Source: Granulicella sp.
GTDB taxonomy: Bacteria; Acidobacteriota; Terriglobia; Terriglobales; Acidobacteriaceae
Length of the DNA: 33,848 bases
Assembly: GCA_003132145.1 (NCBI GenBank)
Contig: PKWU01000015.1
Location: 1-33,848, forward strand
Reading direction: 5' to 3'
Position numbers and translations under genes: made by a program. Below the pieces are notes generated by a model. That model worked only from the letters and a program-made list of their open reading frames with translations. It had not been told where the DNA came from and did not search any database. This document shows positions 23,622-32,759 of this stretch, piece by piece (position 1 is the first letter of the stretch; each line of letters begins with the position of its first letter).

Positions 23622-25868
23622 TTACTTGGCGTCGCGCTCGATGGCCGCCAGCACCAGGCCCTTGGTCAGCAACTCCGGCAGAACATCCGGCGCGCTATCT
23701 GCGGTCGCGGGATAGAGGGCGTAGGTCGGCACACCGGCGCGGCCCAGCGATGCCAGCTTCTGCGTGATTGCGGGATCATCATTGGTCCAGTCGGCCTTGA
23801 GCAGCATGAAGTTGTGCGCGCGCAATGCGGATTCAACATCGCTCGACCGCAGGACCGCGCGCTCGTTGAACTGGCAACTGAGGCACCACGCGGCGGTGAA
23901 GTCAATAAAGGCCGGATGACCTGCGGCGCGCGCCGCATCGAGCGCCTGCTCGGAGTACGGCTGCCAGATCAGGCCCGCGCCCGAAGCGGATGGACCCGAC
24001 TGCGCCACGCTTGTCTGTTCGGCGTTCTGCTGCGTCGCGTTTGACTGAACCGGAACTTCTGTCCGCGGTGCGTTGCGCGTCTGCGAAAGCGGAATGGCCA
24101 GCCCCAACGCGATCAACACGAGCGCCGCGATCCGGCTTGCCCACTTGGCGGGCCATCGGCCCAGCGCCCACCCTGCAATCGCCAGCAGCAGGAAGCAGGC
24201 GAGCAGCAATGCCATCTGATCTACACCGCTGCTTGTTGTGCCGCTACTCGCGTGCAACTGGCCGTAGACCCACGCCAGCCAGATTGCGGTTGCAAACAGC
24301 GGCACCGCAGTACACTGCTTGAGAATCTCCATCCACGCGCCCGGTCGCGGCAGTACGCGCACCCACGCCGGCTGCCAACTGAGCATCAGATACGGAGCGG
24401 CCAGTCCCAGCGCAAGCGAGGTGAAGACGGCGAAGGTTACCGCTGCCGACTGCGTCAGCGCAAAGCCGATCGCCGCGCCCATCAGCGGAGCGGTGCATGG
24501 AGTCGCCACCACGGTCGCCAGCACTCCGGTGAAAAAGCTGCCCGCGTAGCCCTGCTTCCCTGCCCCAGCCCGATCGACCAACGAGCTGCCGACGGATGTG
24601 AGCGAGAGGCCGATCTCGAACTGGCCCGCCAGCGAGAGCGCGAGGAAGAAGATCAATGACGCAAGCAGCGCGATGAAGACGGGCGACTGCAATTGGAAGC
24701 CCCATCCCGCGTGGCCTCCGGTGGAGCGCAGCACAAGCAGCACGGCCACGATCGCCCAGAACGAGAGCAGAATTCCCAGTGCGTAGAACAGACCGTGTCG
24801 ACGCAGATGCGCGCGGCTCTGACTCGAACTTTGCACCAGCGCAAGCCCCTTCAGAAAGAGGACCGGAAAGACGCACGGCATCAGGTTCAGCAGGATGCCG
24901 CCGAGAAACGCCAGGCCGATCGCGCCAATCGCAGTCGTGCTGGTCGCAGATCCGCCACCTGCCGCCGCAACCTCGCCCGGCACAACCGGTGCGGTCACGT
25001 CGTACGCCACCGTGTCGGAGAGCTTGAGAACTCCATGCAGCGTTGCCGGTAGGGTTGCGAGATCGGGCGAACGCTCAACAGTGAGCCGCACTCCATCGCG
25101 CTGCGGTTCGACGTGCTGTTTCGCTGAATAGACGATTGCGTTGGTCGAGGGAGTTCCGTCCGGCGCGAGGTCTGCGGGATCGGGATAGAACTCCGCGTTC
25201 GTCTCGCGCTGGCCGTCGATCAGCGTGAGTGCGAACTGTTGCTTGCCGCCGAGAACGGAGAACTTTGCGCCTGCGGGCAGTGGCTTGGGAACAAGCGTGA
25301 TGGCCTCGCCCAGCGCGCCGGCGAGCGGTGCCTGCGGAGTTGCGGTCTGCACCGCGAGGTCGATGCCAAGATGCGCCTTCCCGGGAACGCAGAGCTGCGC
25401 GCACACCAGCCAACTCACCTGCGCGTCCAGATGCAGCGGCCCCGGCTTCAGCGTCGGCGCAGCAGAGATCGTCACAGGAAACGCAACCTCGTTCTCGTAG
25501 CCGAAGTCCATCAGTGGGCCCAGCGGCAGCCGCTGCGGAATGGGAAAGCGCATCGGGCCTGCGGTGACGCCCGCGGGCAGCGTCCACGCAATCCGCGGCG
25601 GCTCGCCCGAATCGCCCGGGTTGATCCAGTAGACGTGCCAGTGCTTTTCCATCGTGAGCACCAGGCCCACCTGCTGCGTTCCGCCGGGCGCAATCGCTGA
25701 GCTGAGCGCGACTAACTCCGCGGTCAGGTGCCGCGCCTTCACCGGGCCTGGGCCTCCGTCGCCGGCGACGGCAATCTGCGCGCGCGCGTTGCCTCCAGAG
25801 GCCACTACGAAGATCGCCAGCAGCACTGCGAGAATGGGTTGCCGAATCCTCACGTCCCTCGATTGCAT
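23622..25868 (-). CDS. dsbD: Protein-disulfide reductase DsbD family (ScsB-like)
   Basis: The 748-residue membrane protein moves reducing equivalents from cytosolic thioredoxin to the periplasm. A signal peptide (about 1-30) precedes a DsbD-N/ScsB-type domain with WLVCAQLCVPGKA (Cys near 155 and 159). The transmembrane core carries LMPCVFPVLFLKG (Cys near 328) and ATPCTAPLMGAAIG (Cys near 458), the cysteine pair of the CcdA-like channel. The C-terminal thioredoxin domain has FTAAWCLSCQFNE near 661. All three cysteine pairs are intact. The large N-terminal domain with KHWHVYWINPGDSGEPP is typical of ScsB-type proteins rather than E. coli DsbD. It starts 17 bases after prfB on the same strand. 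The thioredoxin-like protein at 5478-6590 could be a client. Confidence 0.93.
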   Translation of the reverse strand: MQSRDVRIRQPILAVLLAIFVVASGGNARAQIAVAGDGGPGPVKARHLTAELVALSSAIAPGGTQQVGLVLTMEKHWHVYWINPGDSGEPPRIAWTLPAGVTAGPMRFPIPQRLPLGPLMDFGYENEVAFPVTISAAPTLKPGPLHLDAQVSWLVCAQLCVPGKAHLGIDLAVQTATPQAPLAGALGEAITLVPKPLPAGAKFSVLGGKQQFALTLIDGQRETNAEFYPDPADLAPDGTPSTNAIVYSAKQHVEPQRDGVRLTVERSPDLATLPATLHGVLKLSDTVAYDVTAPVVPGEVAAAGGGSATSTTAIGAIGLAFLGGILLNLMPCVFPVLFLKGLALVQSSSQSRAHLRRHGLFYALGILLSFWAIVAVLLVLRSTGGHAGWGFQLQSPVFIALLASLIFFLALSLAGQFEIGLSLTSVGSSLVDRAGAGKQGYAGSFFTGVLATVVATPCTAPLMGAAIGFALTQSAAVTFAVFTSLALGLAAPYLMLSWQPAWVRVLPRPGAWMEILKQCTAVPLFATAIWLAWVYGQLHASSGTTSSGVDQMALLLACFLLLAIAGWALGRWPAKWASRIAALVLIALGLAIPLSQTRNAPRTEVPVQSNATQQNAEQTSVAQSGPSASGAGLIWQPYSEQALDAARAAGHPAFIDFTAAWCLSCQFNERAVLRSSDVESALRAHNFMLLKADWTNDDPAITQKLASLGRAGVPTYALYPATADSAPDVLPELLTKGLVLAAIERDAK

Positions 25869-25885
25869 ATCGTCGTCTTTCTTAA

Positions 25886-27017
25886 CTAAACCACATCGTC
25901 TTCTTCAACCGATGCGGGGAAATTCCCTTCGCGCCTCATGCGCAGATAGCCGCGGATGAAGGGCTCCAGATCGCCGTCGAGCACGCGGTCCACATCACCA
26001 ACTTCGACGCGTGTGCGCAGGTCCTTCGCCATGCGGTACGGCTGCAACACGTAGCTGCGAATCTGCGAGCCAAAGCCGATCTCCAGCTTGGAGTCTTCGA
26101 TCTTGCGCGTCGCGGCCTTCTTCTTGTCCAACTCGTACTCGTAGAGCTTCGACCGCATCATCTTCATCGCCTGATCTTTATTCTTGTACTGCGAGCGCTC
26201 GTTCTGGCAGCCCGTCACAAGGCCCGTCGGAAGATGGGTAATGCGCACGGCGGAGTCGGTGGTATTCACATGCTGCCCGCCCTTGCCGCTGGAGCGATAG
26301 GTGTCGATGCGCAGGTCTTCCACCTTCAGGTCGATCACAATCGTCTCGTCGATCTCCGGGCTCACGAATACGCTGGCGAAGCTGGTATGCCGCCGCTTGG
26401 CAGAATCGAAGGGCGAGATGCGGACCAACCTGTGTACGCCCGATTCGCCGCTGAGCAAGCCGTATGCGAAGTCGCCGGTGATGGTGAAGGTCGCCGACTT
26501 GATGCCCGCCTCGTCGCCATCCTGAATCTCGTGGATGTTGGTGCGGAAGCCCTGCCGCTCCGCCCAGCGCAGGTACATGCGCATCAGCATCTCGGCCCAA
26601 TCCTGGCTCTCCGTCCCGCCCGCTCCGGGATGCACGGTGACGATGGCGTTCAGCGCATCGGTCTCGCCGGAGAGCATGGTCTTCGATTCCAGCTTCTCGG
26701 AGAACTCAACCAGCGCTGGAATCTCGCGTTCAAGATCCGGCTCGGTGGCCTCGCCCTCCTTCGCCAGCTCGAAGTAGGCCTCGATGTCGTCGGAGCGGCG
26801 AAGGAGTTCGGCGTCGTCGGCGAGGAGGGTTTCGAGCCGCTTGCGCTCGCGCATCAACGGCTGCATACGCGCCGCATCCGCCCATACCGTGGGGTCGGCG
26901 ATCTTCTCTTCAATGACGGCCAGTTCGCGCTTCAGGCGGGGCGAGTCAAAGATACTCCCGCAGCTCGCGAACCCGCTCGCGCACCGGGGAGAATCGGTAT
27001 TCCAGATCGTCGATCAT
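25886..27017 (-). CDS. prfB: Peptide chain release factor 2, with programmed +1 frameshift
   Basis: RF2 releases the finished protein at UGA and UAA. The full gene needs a frameshift. A 23-codon first frame from the ATG at 27017 (MIDDLEYRFSPVRERVRELR, then EYL) ends at TGA (26948-26946) within CTTTGAC. Shifting +1 gives LDSPRLKRELAVIEEKIADP and joins the long frame, for 376 residues in total. The RF2-specific SPF tripeptide is in VRISPFDSAKRRHTS and the catalytic GGQ is in SSGKGGQHVNTTDSAVRITH. An annotation that starts at the internal ATG (26866) loses the N-terminal 50 residues. Low RF2 slows termination at the UGA and favours the shift, which is autoregulation. dsbD follows closely. Confidence 0.96.
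26945..26951 (-). promoter_or_regulatory. prfB programmed +1 frameshift site CTTTGAC
   Basis: On the minus strand TAT CTT TGA C follows CGGGAG, a Shine-Dalgarno-like stretch three bases upstream of CTT. This is the classical RF2 recoding signal: the ribosome slips from CUU to UUU and reads GAC instead of stopping at UGA. Confidence 0.96.
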
Positions 27018-27110
27018 GCTGCTAGTTTACGGCATCCGCGCGTTTGCAACGGACAACTCACATCCAGTAGAGCCACTTCCCTGAGGTTTATCGCTGGCTC
27101 GAAAGACAAA

Positions 27111-27155
27111 TACGGAGATTCTGGCCTTCGACTACGCTCAGGCCAGAATGACGAT
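27111..27155. repeat. Second repeat family (ATGACG type), copy E3
   Basis: A perfect 10-bp stem, ATTCTGGCCT (27118-27127) and AGGCCAGAAT (27140-27149), flanks a 12-base loop and runs into GACGATGT. The centre CTTCGACTACGCTCAGG and the end ATGACG match the ppc-internal copy E2. It lies between glycerate kinase and prfB and may act as a terminator or REP-like element. Confidence 0.8.
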
Positions 27156-27170
27156 GTGGAGGGCCAGCGT

Positions 27171-28577
27171 TCAATGTGCGGTGTCGGCAAGCAGGATGCG
27201 GAGGTCGCGGAGGTTGTGGCCCGTGGGACCGGTGACGAAGGTGGCGTCGATGCTGGTGAGCCAGGTAGACGAGTCGAAGGCTACGAGCGCGCGCTGGGCG
27301 GAGGCGCGGTGCGTTTCGGTGCAGAGCGTGTGCTCGTCGACAATTGCGCCGGCCGCATCGCTGTTGCCGTCGATGCCGTCCGATCCCGCCGATAGCACAG
27401 CAAGCGGGCCATCTTCGTTACGCAGCCGCGTGGCGAGGTAGAGCGCGAAGTGTTGATTGCGGCCTCCGTGTGCCTGGGCAGAGGATGCGTCTACGCGGAC
27501 TGTGACCTCACCCGCCGAGACGAGGCAGACGCGCGAGTGATCGCGACGAAGCTCCCGCAGCCGATAGAGCAGATAATCCGCAGCCGCGTCATAGCTCCAG
27601 TCGTCGCACGCGTTGTCGATGACTGCATAAAATCCGAGCCGCTCTGCATGTCCACGCGCGGCCTCTGCCATCTCATCGCAGTCGAGCAGCTTGCAGACGA
27701 GCGCGTTCAACTTCTCCGGCTTGGGCGTCTCCGGCAACTCCACCGACGCAAAGAAGCGCCGCACCGAAGCCGGAAATCGCTCCAGTAGTCCATAGCGCGC
27801 GAGAATCTCGCGGCATTCAGCAACCGTGGTCGAATCGCCAACCGTCGGTCCGGAGGCGAGCGCGTCCAGGTGCGCCGGCGGAACGTCAGAGACCAGCAGC
27901 GAGAGCGTCTGCGCCACGCCCGCAGCCAGCGCCAGCCGCCCTCCCTTCACCGCGGAGAAGTGTTTGCGCACACAGTTCATCTCGACGATCGACGCGCCGC
28001 TGTGCACCATCGCGCGGTGAAACGCAACCGTATCGTCGAGCGAGATTGCTTCGTCCAGCGGCAGCTCCATCATCGCTGACGCTCCTCCGCTTAGCAGAAA
28101 GATGCACAGCGTTTCGTCCGGCACGAAGTTCTGCGCCGAGTCGTCCCGCGATGAATCGTACTGCGCCGATCCCTCCCCCAGCGTGCGCAGCATGGAGAGC
28201 GCGGCGCGCGCTCCAGCGAACGAAGCCTCGTTCGGCACCGGATGTCCTCCGCAAAAATACTGGATCGTCGCTGGCAGATTCGCCGGTCGTTCCGCTGCGA
28301 TCAGCACTCCTTGCAGCTCGCACGTACTCGGAAGCCTCAGCCGCGCCAGCAGCGCATTCAGCATCGCCGCCGCAGCCTTGCCCGCCGAGACAACACGCAC
28401 TCGCCGCATCCGGTCAAGAGCAATCGCGTCGCCGCCGTCCAAAATCAGACGAGTTCCCTGGGTGTCAGTAACCACACGCAGCTTGCGGTCGAAGGCGCGT
28501 TCGATGCTGCACTCATCCAGCGCCTGCGCGAAGAGCGTGCGCGCAATCTCTTTCAGATTTGCCTCGCCCGCGTTCAT
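27171..28577 (-). CDS. Glycerate 2-kinase (MOFRL / GckA family)
   Basis: The 468-residue protein belongs to the glycerate kinase family with a C-terminal MOFRL domain, which phosphorylates D-glycerate with ATP, usually to 2-phosphoglycerate. Motifs are VVSAGKAAAAML near 85, FLLSGGASAMMELP, NCVRKHFSAVKGGRLA, LLVSDVPPAHLDALASGPTV, and the C-terminal GGRNQHFALYLA and SAGSDGIDGNSDAAGAIVD. The chosen ATG (28577-28575) overlaps the TGA of the LarA-family gene (ATGA), so the two are translationally coupled. The same frame is open upstream to 29699, but that part is antisense-like low-complexity Arg-rich sequence over larA and is not used. Confidence 0.92.
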   Translation of the reverse strand: MNAGEANLKEIARTLFAQALDECSIERAFDRKLRVVTDTQGTRLILDGGDAIALDRMRRVRVVSAGKAAAAMLNALLARLRLPSTCELQGVLIAAERPANLPATIQYFCGGHPVPNEASFAGARAALSMLRTLGEGSAQYDSSRDDSAQNFVPDETLCIFLLSGGASAMMELPLDEAISLDDTVAFHRAMVHSGASIVEMNCVRKHFSAVKGGRLALAAGVAQTLSLLVSDVPPAHLDALASGPTVGDSTTVAECREILARYGLLERFPASVRRFFASVELPETPKPEKLNALVCKLLDCDEMAEAARGHAERLGFYAVIDNACDDWSYDAAADYLLYRLRELRRDHSRVCLVSAGEVTVRVDASSAQAHGGRNQHFALYLATRLRNEDGPLAVLSAGSDGIDGNSDAAGAIVDEHTLCTETHRASAQRALVAFDSSTWLTSIDATFVTGPTGHNLRDLRILLADTAH

Positions 28578-29845
28578 TCGGCCACTTGAGCGAAGGCGTA
28601 GGGGCCTTCGGGGATGAGCGCGACGCGCGCGCCTGTGGGCAGCCCGTCGAGCAGCGCGGCGACCGCCTGGTTCACATCGCTGGTGCAGCGCTGGCCCAGT
28701 GCGCCAAGTTGCTCCGGCGAGACGCCGCGAGTGTAGATGAGGACCTCGTTTCTGAGTTCGGCCAGCGCGATCTTCTCCAACTGCCACTGGTCGATGACGA
28801 CCGGCGCGCTCGCAATCTGGTTCAGGAACTGCTGCGGCCCCGCGTAGTTGCGCAGCATCGCGGCGAACTCCGGCGAGCCGGGCCCCTCGGCACACTCGCT
28901 CACGATCAGTATCCTGCCGCCGGGCCTGACGATGTGCTGCGCGGCGGTGATGCCTTTGACCGTCTGGTAGAAGGTGAGATCGAGCGGATGGCCGGCCGCG
29001 CTGGTAATCACCGCATCGGCGGGCTGCGGCAGCACCGTCAGCGAAGTGGCGCGAACGAAGGCGACGCCCGCGGCGTGGGCCTCGACCGGAGAGCCGGCGA
29101 AGACACCGGAGATGGCGCGGTCCTTGGTGAGAGCGACGTCGAGGATGAAGTCGTGACGCGCCATGCGGGCGATCTCCAGCAGTTCGGCGTGCAGCGGATT
29201 GTTCTCGATGGAGCCCTCGACCGCCAGCGGCTCGCGCAGGAAACGCGGAGAGTGGATGGCCTGGATGGTCTGCTGCGCGGCCAGGCCGGGCGCGACCAGC
29301 TTGCGTCCGCCGGAGAAGCCGAGCATCAGGTGCTGCTCGATGAAGCCGAGGGTGATGTGCAGGTCGGCCTCCAGGAAGCGCCGGTCGATGAAGACCGGCG
29401 TTCCGTTGGCAGTCGAGCCGAGCGAGCGATGATCGGCCAGCGCGCGAGCGTCGTGGTTGACGACACGATAACGGGCTGCGATCTCGGGGCCGAGGATGGA
29501 TTGAATCTCTTCTCCGGTGGCGCCGCGGTGCAGGCCGGTCGCAATCAGGATGTTGATTCCATCGACGGGAATGCCGGCGGCGTGCAGTCGCTCCAGCAGC
29601 GGCGGCAGCGTCTGACGGTTGGGCGCGGGCCGCGTGATGTCGCAGACGGAGATGGCCGCCGTGCGCTTGCCCGCCGCAAGCTTGACCAGCGGCTGACAAC
29701 CGATGGGGTGGTCCAGCGCCTCGTCAATCGCCGCGGCTGCGTCCGCCAGCGCACCGGCTGAACGGCCTTCGACGACCGAGTAGCGCGGCCCATCGGGAAG
29801 AGAGACCGTCAGACCCGTCTTGCCAAAGGCAAACGCAGCTTGCAT
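28574..29845 (-). CDS. LarA-family nickel-pincer 2-hydroxyacid racemase/epimerase
   Basis: The 423-residue protein has every cofactor and catalytic residue of LarA: R72 (DITRPAPNR), H106 (ATGLHRGATGEE), H172 and K182 (GFIEQHLMLGFSGGRKL) and H198 (AIHSPRF). In Lactobacillus LarA the equivalents are R75, H108, H174, K184 and H200; the lysine holds the nickel-pincer nucleotide. LarA homologues racemise or epimerise different 2-hydroxyacids, so lactate is not certain. Coupling to glycerate kinase suggests a substrate related to glycerate or a sugar acid; this is inference. LarB, LarC and LarE, which make the cofactor, are not in the window. The ATG at 29845 lies 19 bases after the pgk stop, so the order pgk, larA-like, glycerate kinase looks like an operon. 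Confidence 0.9.
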   Translation of the reverse strand: MQAAFAFGKTGLTVSLPDGPRYSVVEGRSAGALADAAAAIDEALDHPIGCQPLVKLAAGKRTAAISVCDITRPAPNRQTLPPLLERLHAAGIPVDGINILIATGLHRGATGEEIQSILGPEIAARYRVVNHDARALADHRSLGSTANGTPVFIDRRFLEADLHITLGFIEQHLMLGFSGGRKLVAPGLAAQQTIQAIHSPRFLREPLAVEGSIENNPLHAELLEIARMARHDFILDVALTKDRAISGVFAGSPVEAHAAGVAFVRATSLTVLPQPADAVITSAAGHPLDLTFYQTVKGITAAQHIVRPGGRILIVSECAEGPGSPEFAAMLRNYAGPQQFLNQIASAPVVIDQWQLEKIALAELRNEVLIYTRGVSPEQLGALGQRCTSDVNQAVAALLDGLPTGARVALIPEGPYAFAQVAE

Positions 29846-29864
29846 GGGCGCCAGCTCCGAGAAG

Positions 29865-31073
29865 TTACTTGTCGGTGAGCGCGGCCACTCCCGGCAGGGT
29901 CTTGCCTTCGAGAAACTCCAGCGATGCGCCGCCGCCGGTGGAGATGTGCGTGATCTTGTCCGCAACCCCAGCCTGCTTGACCGCGGCGACCGAGTCTCCG
30001 CCGCCCACGATGCTGGTAGCTTCACTATTCGCCGCGACCAGCTCGGCGATGGCATTCGTTCCGTGCGCAAACGGCGCAAGCTCGAAGACGCCCATCGGCC
30101 CGTTCCACAGGATGGTGCGCGCGTCGGCGATCTCCTTGGAAAAGAGATCGATCGTCGCGGGACCGATGTCCAGCGCCATCCAGTCGGCCGGGAACGCGCC
30201 CTTGCCACTGAAGATCTGCGTCTTGGCGTCGGCGGCAAACTTGTCGGCCAGCACGTGATCGACGGGCAGCAGCAGCTTGACGCCCTTGGCCTTGGCCTTC
30301 TCCAGCGCGGCCTTGGCGACGTCAACCTTGTCCGCCTCGATCAGCGACTTGCCGGTGCTCTGGCCCAGCGCGTTGAGAAAGGTGTAGGCCATGCCACCGC
30401 CGATCAGCAGCGTGTCGGCCTTATCCAGCAGGTTGTCGATGACATCGATCTTTCCGGAAATCTTCGATCCGCCGATGATGGCGACAAAGGGACGGTCAGG
30501 CTCGGTCAGCACCTTGCCCAGGAAGTTCAGCTCTTTTTCCATCAGCAGGCCGGCGGCCGATTGCGCAACGAAGTGGGTGACGCCCTCGGTCGATGCGTGG
30601 GCGCGGTGCGCGCTGCCGAAGGCGTCGTTGACGTACACATCGCACAGCTCGGCGAGCTGCTTGGCGAAGGCCGGATCGTTGGCCTCCTCTTCCTTGTGGA
30701 AGCGCAGGTTCTCCAGAAGCAGCGTCTGGCCGGACTCCAGCTCACGCGCCATCTCTTTGGCAACCTCGCCCACGCAGTCGGGCGAGAAGGCCACGTTCTC
30801 CGACTCGTTGAAGGCCTGGTCGAGCAGCACGCGCAGACGCCTGGCCACGGGGCGCAGACTCATCGCCTCCACCGGCTTGCCCTTGGGCCGCCCCAGGTGC
30901 GAACAGAGGATCACCTTGGCCTGGTGGCGCAGCGCGTACTCCAGCGTGGGCAGCGTCTCGCGGATGCGCGTGTCGTCGGTGATGACGCCGTCCTTCAGCG
31001 GAACGTTGAAGTCGACGCGGATGAGCACGCGCTTATTGGCAAGGTCGAGGTCGCGGATGGAAAGCTTTGGCAT
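29865..31073 (-). CDS. pgk: Phosphoglycerate kinase
   Basis: The 402-residue enzyme transfers phosphate from 1,3-bisphosphoglycerate to ADP in glycolysis. Motifs are KRVLIRVDFNVPLKDG, SHLGRPKG, LLLENLRFHKEEE, VNDAFGSAHRAHAST, IIGGSKISGKIDVI, IGGGMAYTFL, WNGPMGVFE and the C-terminal ISTGGGASLEFLEGK. The start at MPKLSIRDLDLANKRVLIRV (31073) is the family norm; the open frame upstream to 31154 adds a non-homologous leader. It heads a likely operon with the LarA homologue and glycerate kinase, and gap lies about 1.8 kb away on the opposite strand. Confidence 0.96.
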   Translation of the reverse strand: MPKLSIRDLDLANKRVLIRVDFNVPLKDGVITDDTRIRETLPTLEYALRHQAKVILCSHLGRPKGKPVEAMSLRPVARRLRVLLDQAFNESENVAFSPDCVGEVAKEMARELESGQTLLLENLRFHKEEEANDPAFAKQLAELCDVYVNDAFGSAHRAHASTEGVTHFVAQSAAGLLMEKELNFLGKVLTEPDRPFVAIIGGSKISGKIDVIDNLLDKADTLLIGGGMAYTFLNALGQSTGKSLIEADKVDVAKAALEKAKAKGVKLLLPVDHVLADKFAADAKTQIFSGKGAFPADWMALDIGPATIDLFSKEIADARTILWNGPMGVFELAPFAHGTNAIAELVAANSEATSIVGGGDSVAAVKQAGVADKITHISTGGGASLEFLEGKTLPGVAALTDK

Positions 31074-31199
31074 ACAGACAGAATATGTTGTTTTGCCCCG
31101 GATGGGAACCCGCAGATGCAAGATGCCCCTTCGCCCCGTCCGTAGCCCACTCATGCGCCGGAGAATTCACCCGCGCGAAACACCCTTGTGGAATCTGCC

Positions 31200-31625
31200 T
31201 CAGGTGCTCATTGCGTACAGCGAGATAAACAGCGCAGCAAAGGAAATCGTTGCGGAGACCATTCCCACCCAGCGTTGCCTGCCCCCGCCGAAGCCGAACA
31301 GAAGCACCGCGACCGGAGAGATTATGAACGCGTAGAACATCCCCCTCATCCCCGCGTCGATAAACCATCGCTGCTTCGCCGCACTGGAGAGAAACTGTAT
31401 CCCAAGCAGAAAAATCGGCACTGCCATCGCCGACACCGCGCCCAGCGCCAGTCCAACGTGCCACACCCACCAACGCCATGCAGCCACATTCGGGCGCCAG
31501 ATCCTGCGCTTCCACAGCAGGATTGCGGTCAGCACGGGAGGCGTCACATAGCTCATCGTCAGCAGCGCAAACAGCGCCGCGTTCAGCGATTGATCCAGCA
31601 CGCCTTGCAGCCATTGGAAGCGCAC
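31200..31625 (-). CDS. Four-helix integral membrane protein, function unknown
   Basis: The 141-residue product has four hydrophobic segments at about 13-38, 54-78, 92-112 and 118-138, with a Trp/Arg-rich loop (WKRRIWRPNVAAWRWWVW) between the first two. I do not recognise a family. It sits 33 bases downstream of the P-loop kinase gene and 126 bases upstream of pgk, all on the same strand. The topology and codon use look like a real gene; role unknown. Confidence 0.65.
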   Translation of the reverse strand: MRFQWLQGVLDQSLNAALFALLTMSYVTPPVLTAILLWKRRIWRPNVAAWRWWVWHVGLALGAVSAMAVPIFLLGIQFLSSAAKQRWFIDAGMRGMFYAFIISPVAVLLFGFGGGRQRWVGMVSATISFAALFISLYAMST

Positions 31626-31658
31626 GGCCCCTCGCTTATTCCCGCGCTCTGCGCGCCT

Positions 31659-32558
31659 CTACTCCGCCGGCTCATTCTCCGCGGAGGACTCCTCATTGCC
31701 GCCGGTGGTCACCGGAAGCGTGCCGGAATGGCCCTTGACGCGCACCACCGTGATCTTCTCGAAGCCCTCCTTGAACGTCGGCGGCTTCAGGCGCTCGGCC
31801 ATCTTGTGCATCACCTCGTCGCTCACCTGGCGGTCGCGCTTGGCGTTGCGCTCCAGACACACGGCCAGCGGAACGTCGAAGAAGACGGCCTGCACCTCGT
31901 AGCCAAAGCTCTTGGCCATCTTGATCCACTGCTTGCGCTCGTGCGTGCTGAGGTTGGTCGCGTCGACGTAGTTCCACGGCATCTTGGCGATCAGCCGCGC
32001 GCGCAGCAGACTGCGCAGCGTGGAGAAGACAAGCCCCTGGTAGCGCTGTTCCGTAATGTCGTCGAAGAGCAAACTGCGCAGCAGGTCGCTGGATAGCGGA
32101 GTGACGCCGCGCCGCTTGTACCAGGTCGTCTTGCCCGAACCGGGCAGCCCAATGGCCAGCACCACATATCCGCGCGGCTCCTTGGCCGACACTGCCGTCT
32201 GCTCGTCGGGCGGCGTGCCCAGCGAGTCGGGCTGCGTCTCCACCACCATCGTCTTCTGCGGCGCGGAAGGCACGGCAGATTCAGGCGCGGCAGCCTGCAA
32301 CCGCGGCGCACGCGCAGGCCGCACCGGTCGCACCGGTCGCACCGGCTGGTCTACTGGTACCGCTGTTGCAGCCTTGCCCGCCGCCTCAGTTGGCTCGTGC
32401 GGGGCGACCGGCAACGCGTCCGGGTAGTCGGGCCGCAGCGGAGCCTGTTGATTCGAGGGCAGTTCCTGCCCACTCTTCCCCGTGGATTCCGATTCGTTCG
32501 GGCCACGTCTGGAACGTCTTTTCATGATGTCGCGCATCCAATCGCGCACGTTGCGCAT
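31659..32558 (-). CDS. P-loop kinase (polynucleotide kinase / AAA_33 type) with disordered N-terminal half
   Basis: From the ATG at 32558 the protein has 299 residues. The first 125 are Pro/Ala/Gln-rich and look disordered, with a short RPVRPVRPAR repeat encoded by a 9-bp tandem repeat. The C-terminal half is a T4 polynucleotide kinase-like P-loop domain: Walker A GLPGSGKTTW at 137-146, SSDLLRSLLF with D158 and R161, VDATNLSTHER, the strand VQAVFFDVPLAVCLERN, and a lid R241. Such domains phosphorylate nucleic-acid 5' ends or small molecules; the substrate is unknown. Two nearby Mets (32537, 32525) are alternative starts. The open frame reaches 32765 but without homology. Confidence 0.75.
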   Translation of the reverse strand: MRNVRDWMRDIMKRRSRRGPNESESTGKSGQELPSNQQAPLRPDYPDALPVAPHEPTEAAGKAATAVPVDQPVRPVRPVRPARAPRLQAAAPESAVPSAPQKTMVVETQPDSLGTPPDEQTAVSAKEPRGYVVLAIGLPGSGKTTWYKRRGVTPLSSDLLRSLLFDDITEQRYQGLVFSTLRSLLRARLIAKMPWNYVDATNLSTHERKQWIKMAKSFGYEVQAVFFDVPLAVCLERNAKRDRQVSDEVMHKMAERLKPPTFKEGFEKITVVRVKGHSGTLPVTTGGNEESSAENEPAE

Positions 32559-32716
32559 AGACACGCTTATAACAGGAGCGTGGTGGCCGCGGCAAATCCG
32601 CCGCACCAAGCCGTACACCCCACCCACCCCCTGCGACAACACCGGCGAGTCCACAGATGCCATCTGCGAAACGACGCGGCAATCTATAAACTTCCGTTTC
32701 GATTTGGCATCTCGCA

Positions 32717-32732
32717 TGTGATTTCGATCACA
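32717..32732. promoter_or_regulatory. CRP/FNR-family palindrome upstream of gap
   Basis: TGTGATTTCGATCACA is a perfect inverted repeat with half-sites TGTGA and TCACA and the 6-base spacing of the CRP consensus; the flanking AT..AC also fit partly. Its centre lies about 71 bases before the start point expected from the candidate gap promoter, a usual position for class I activation. The site also lies 160 bases before the divergent kinase gene. Confidence 0.6.
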
Positions 32733-32759
32733 CAACACGCCGTTTCGCAGGCCAATTCG

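Noticed and set aside
28578..29699. A 374-codon N-terminal extension of glycerate kinase
   Set aside because: It overlaps the LarA-family gene in another frame, is Arg/Ala-rich, and the ATG at 28577 gives the normal family N-terminus with an ATGA overlap.
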